The notes under the pieces were generated by a model. The model was given only the letters and a program-made list of their open reading frames with translations, had not been told where the DNA came from and ran no database searches. A DNA stretch of 64,000 bases. It comes from Streptomyces sp. NBC_01754 (lineage in GTDB: Bacteria; Actinomycetota; Actinomycetes; Streptomycetales; Streptomycetaceae). The stretch spans positions 4,960,001 to 5,024,000 of the forward strand of contig NZ_CP109132.1 in the NCBI RefSeq assembly GCF_035918015.1, written 5' to 3'. The position numbers and the translations under genes are program-made. Shown one piece after another: positions 62,984 to 64,000 of the stretch (position 1 is the stretch's first letter; every line of letters starts with the position of its first letter).

Positions 62984-64000
62984 ATGATCAGTCCAATCGA
63001 GGCCGAGGACGCCACGGCCTCTGTCGCCTTGGACGATGAGACCTCGGCGAACAGCAAGGGCACGGAGACCGGGACCGCCGTCGGCCGCTCCCCGGGCCAG
63101 CTGATGTGGATCCGCTTCAAGCGCGACCGCACGGGCGTGATCTCCGCGGTCGTCGTGATCCTGTACTTCCTCATCGCGCTGCTCGCCCCGGTGATCTCCC
63201 GCCTGTACGGCAAGGACCCGTACACGCTCTACGCCCAGGAACCGGACTACCCGTTCCTGCTCGACGACTTCGCCATGCCGACGGGAGCCTTCGGCGGCAT
63301 CTCCGGGGACTTCTGGTTCGGGGTCGAGCCCAGCCTGGGCCGGGACGTCTTCACCATGCTGCTGTACGGCATGCGCACCTCGCTGTACATGGCGGTCGCG
63401 CTGACCGTGCTCAGCGTGGCGACGGGTGTCGTCTTCGGCATGGTGAGCGGCTACTTCGGCGGCAAGGTCGACTACTGGCTGGGCCGGACCACGGACTTCT
63501 TCCTCGGTTTCCCCAGCCAGCTGTTCTTCATCGCCTTCATGCCGGTCGTGACCGCGATCTTCGTCTCCCCGACGGACGAGACGCCCACGTACATGCGTGC
63601 CGTCGTGATCATCCTGGTGATGTGGTTCCTGGGGTGGATGGGCATGGCCCGCCTGGTGCGCAGCTCCGTCCTGACCCTGCGCGAGCGTGAGTTCGTGGAG
63701 GCCGCCAAGGTGTCCGGCGCCTCGCGCTGGCGGATCGTCCGCAAGGAGATCCTGCCCAACATCGTGACGCCCATCCTGGTCCAGGGCACCTACATGCTGC
63801 CCAGCGCCATTCTGTCCGTCGCGTTCCTCTCGTACATCGGCGTCGGCTTCGTCGAGCCGACGCCGGACTGGGGCCGTATGTTCGCCATCGGCGCCAAGAT
63901 CTATGAGCAGGACCCGTCGTTCATGCTCTTCCCGGGTCTCGCTCTGGTGATCTTCGTCCTGGCCTTCAACCTTCTCGGCGACTCCGTCCGCGACGCGTTC
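62984..64000 (+). CDS. Oligopeptide ABC transporter permease (DppC/OppC), cut by window end
   Basis: The first 339 codons of a family permease. A 48-residue cytoplasmic N-terminus, then a helix (VISAVVVILYFLIALLAPVIS), a long external loop (GKDPYTLYAQEPDYPFLLDDFAMPTGAFGG...GRDVFTMLLYG), and at least five more helices. The EAA loop is EFVEAAKVSGASRWRIVRKEILPN. DppC-type proteins pair with a DppB permease and OppD/F ATPases to import peptides. The 3' end and the rest of the operon lie beyond the window. Confidence 0.93.
   Translation, partial: MISPIEAEDATASVALDDETSANSKGTETGTAVGRSPGQLMWIRFKRDRTGVISAVVVILYFLIALLAPVISRLYGKDPYTLYAQEPDYPFLLDDFAMPTGAFGGISGDFWFGVEPSLGRDVFTMLLYGMRTSLYMAVALTVLSVATGVVFGMVSGYFGGKVDYWLGRTTDFFLGFPSQLFFIAFMPVVTAIFVSPTDETPTYMRAVVIILVMWFLGWMGMARLVRSSVLTLREREFVEAAKVSGASRWRIVRKEILPNIVTPILVQGTYMLPSAILSVAFLSYIGVGFVEPTPDWGRMFAIGAKIYEQDPSFMLFPGLALVIFVLAFNLLGDSVRDAF

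Overview
The window is chromosomal DNA from a high-GC actinomycete, almost certainly a Streptomyces. The evidence is strong G/C bias at third codon positions, GTG and TTG starts, and a gene order (WhiB-like regulator, glpX, DUF4245, nitroreductase, xseB/xseA, ispH, ppgK, ychF) that I recognise as Streptomyces core genome. I saw no rRNA, tRNA or CRISPR array.

Layout. (1) 1-11335 is core genome: envelope-stress-type DUF1707 protein, WhiB regulator, class II fructose-1,6-bisphosphatase, exonuclease VII, an APC permease, IspH, polyphosphate glucokinase and the GTPase YchF. (2) 11317-25032 is a 13.7-kb integrated mobilizable element in the 3' end of ychF. Its ends are a 15-bp direct repeat (11317-11331 and 25018-25032), with a 17-bp inverted repeat just inside. 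It carries a tyrosine integrase, XRE regulator, excisionase, DUF3631 ATPase, MobC and an HUH relaxase, but no FtsK-like translocase. Its cargo is a SUKH-like immunity-type gene, a second small acidic protein, a four-gene set (unknown protein, APH-like kinase with altered active site, SAM methyltransferase, HAD phosphatase) divergent from an XRE-TPR regulator plus NUDIX hydrolase, and a zinc-finger-like tail-anchored protein. The element supplies the last base and stop codon of ychF, so the protein is unchanged. (3) 25033-31400 is a scrapyard of older insertions: a PIN-domain toxin-antitoxin pair, an IS3-family remnant fused to a UvrA-like stub, a MerR regulator, an IS5-type scrap and a decayed two-component system. 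(4) 31474-42379 is one long minus-strand operon: ABC ATPase, PucR-type regulator, LLM flavin monooxygenase, flavin reductase, carboxymuconolactone-decarboxylase-like protein, aldehyde dehydrogenase, amidohydrolase, NIPSNAP protein, then the binding protein and two permeases of the polar-amino-acid ABC class. Five junctions in the middle overlap, four of them as ATGA/GTGA. It reads as uptake plus oxidative breakdown of a small, probably nitrogen-containing compound that I cannot identify. (5) 43095-64000 returns to ordinary Streptomyces content: an orphan TrwC-relaxase-like domain, a Snf2 helicase, a secreted GH65 hydrolase (trehalase type), a GntR regulator, a SPOR protein, an anti-sigma-type ATPase beside a PAS-GAF-SpoIIE-HATPase phosphatase, an MFS exporter unit with an operator-like palindrome, an isochorismatase-fold hydrolase, a large oligopeptide-binding lipoprotein, typA/bipA, and the start of an oligopeptide permease gene cut by the window edge.

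The best candidates for something undescribed are the kinase/methyltransferase/HAD/unknown cargo set on the ychF element, the element itself (a protein-coding attachment site that is restored exactly), and the 31474-42379 catabolic operon. Assignments come from reading the sequence and motif knowledge only; no database search was possible.
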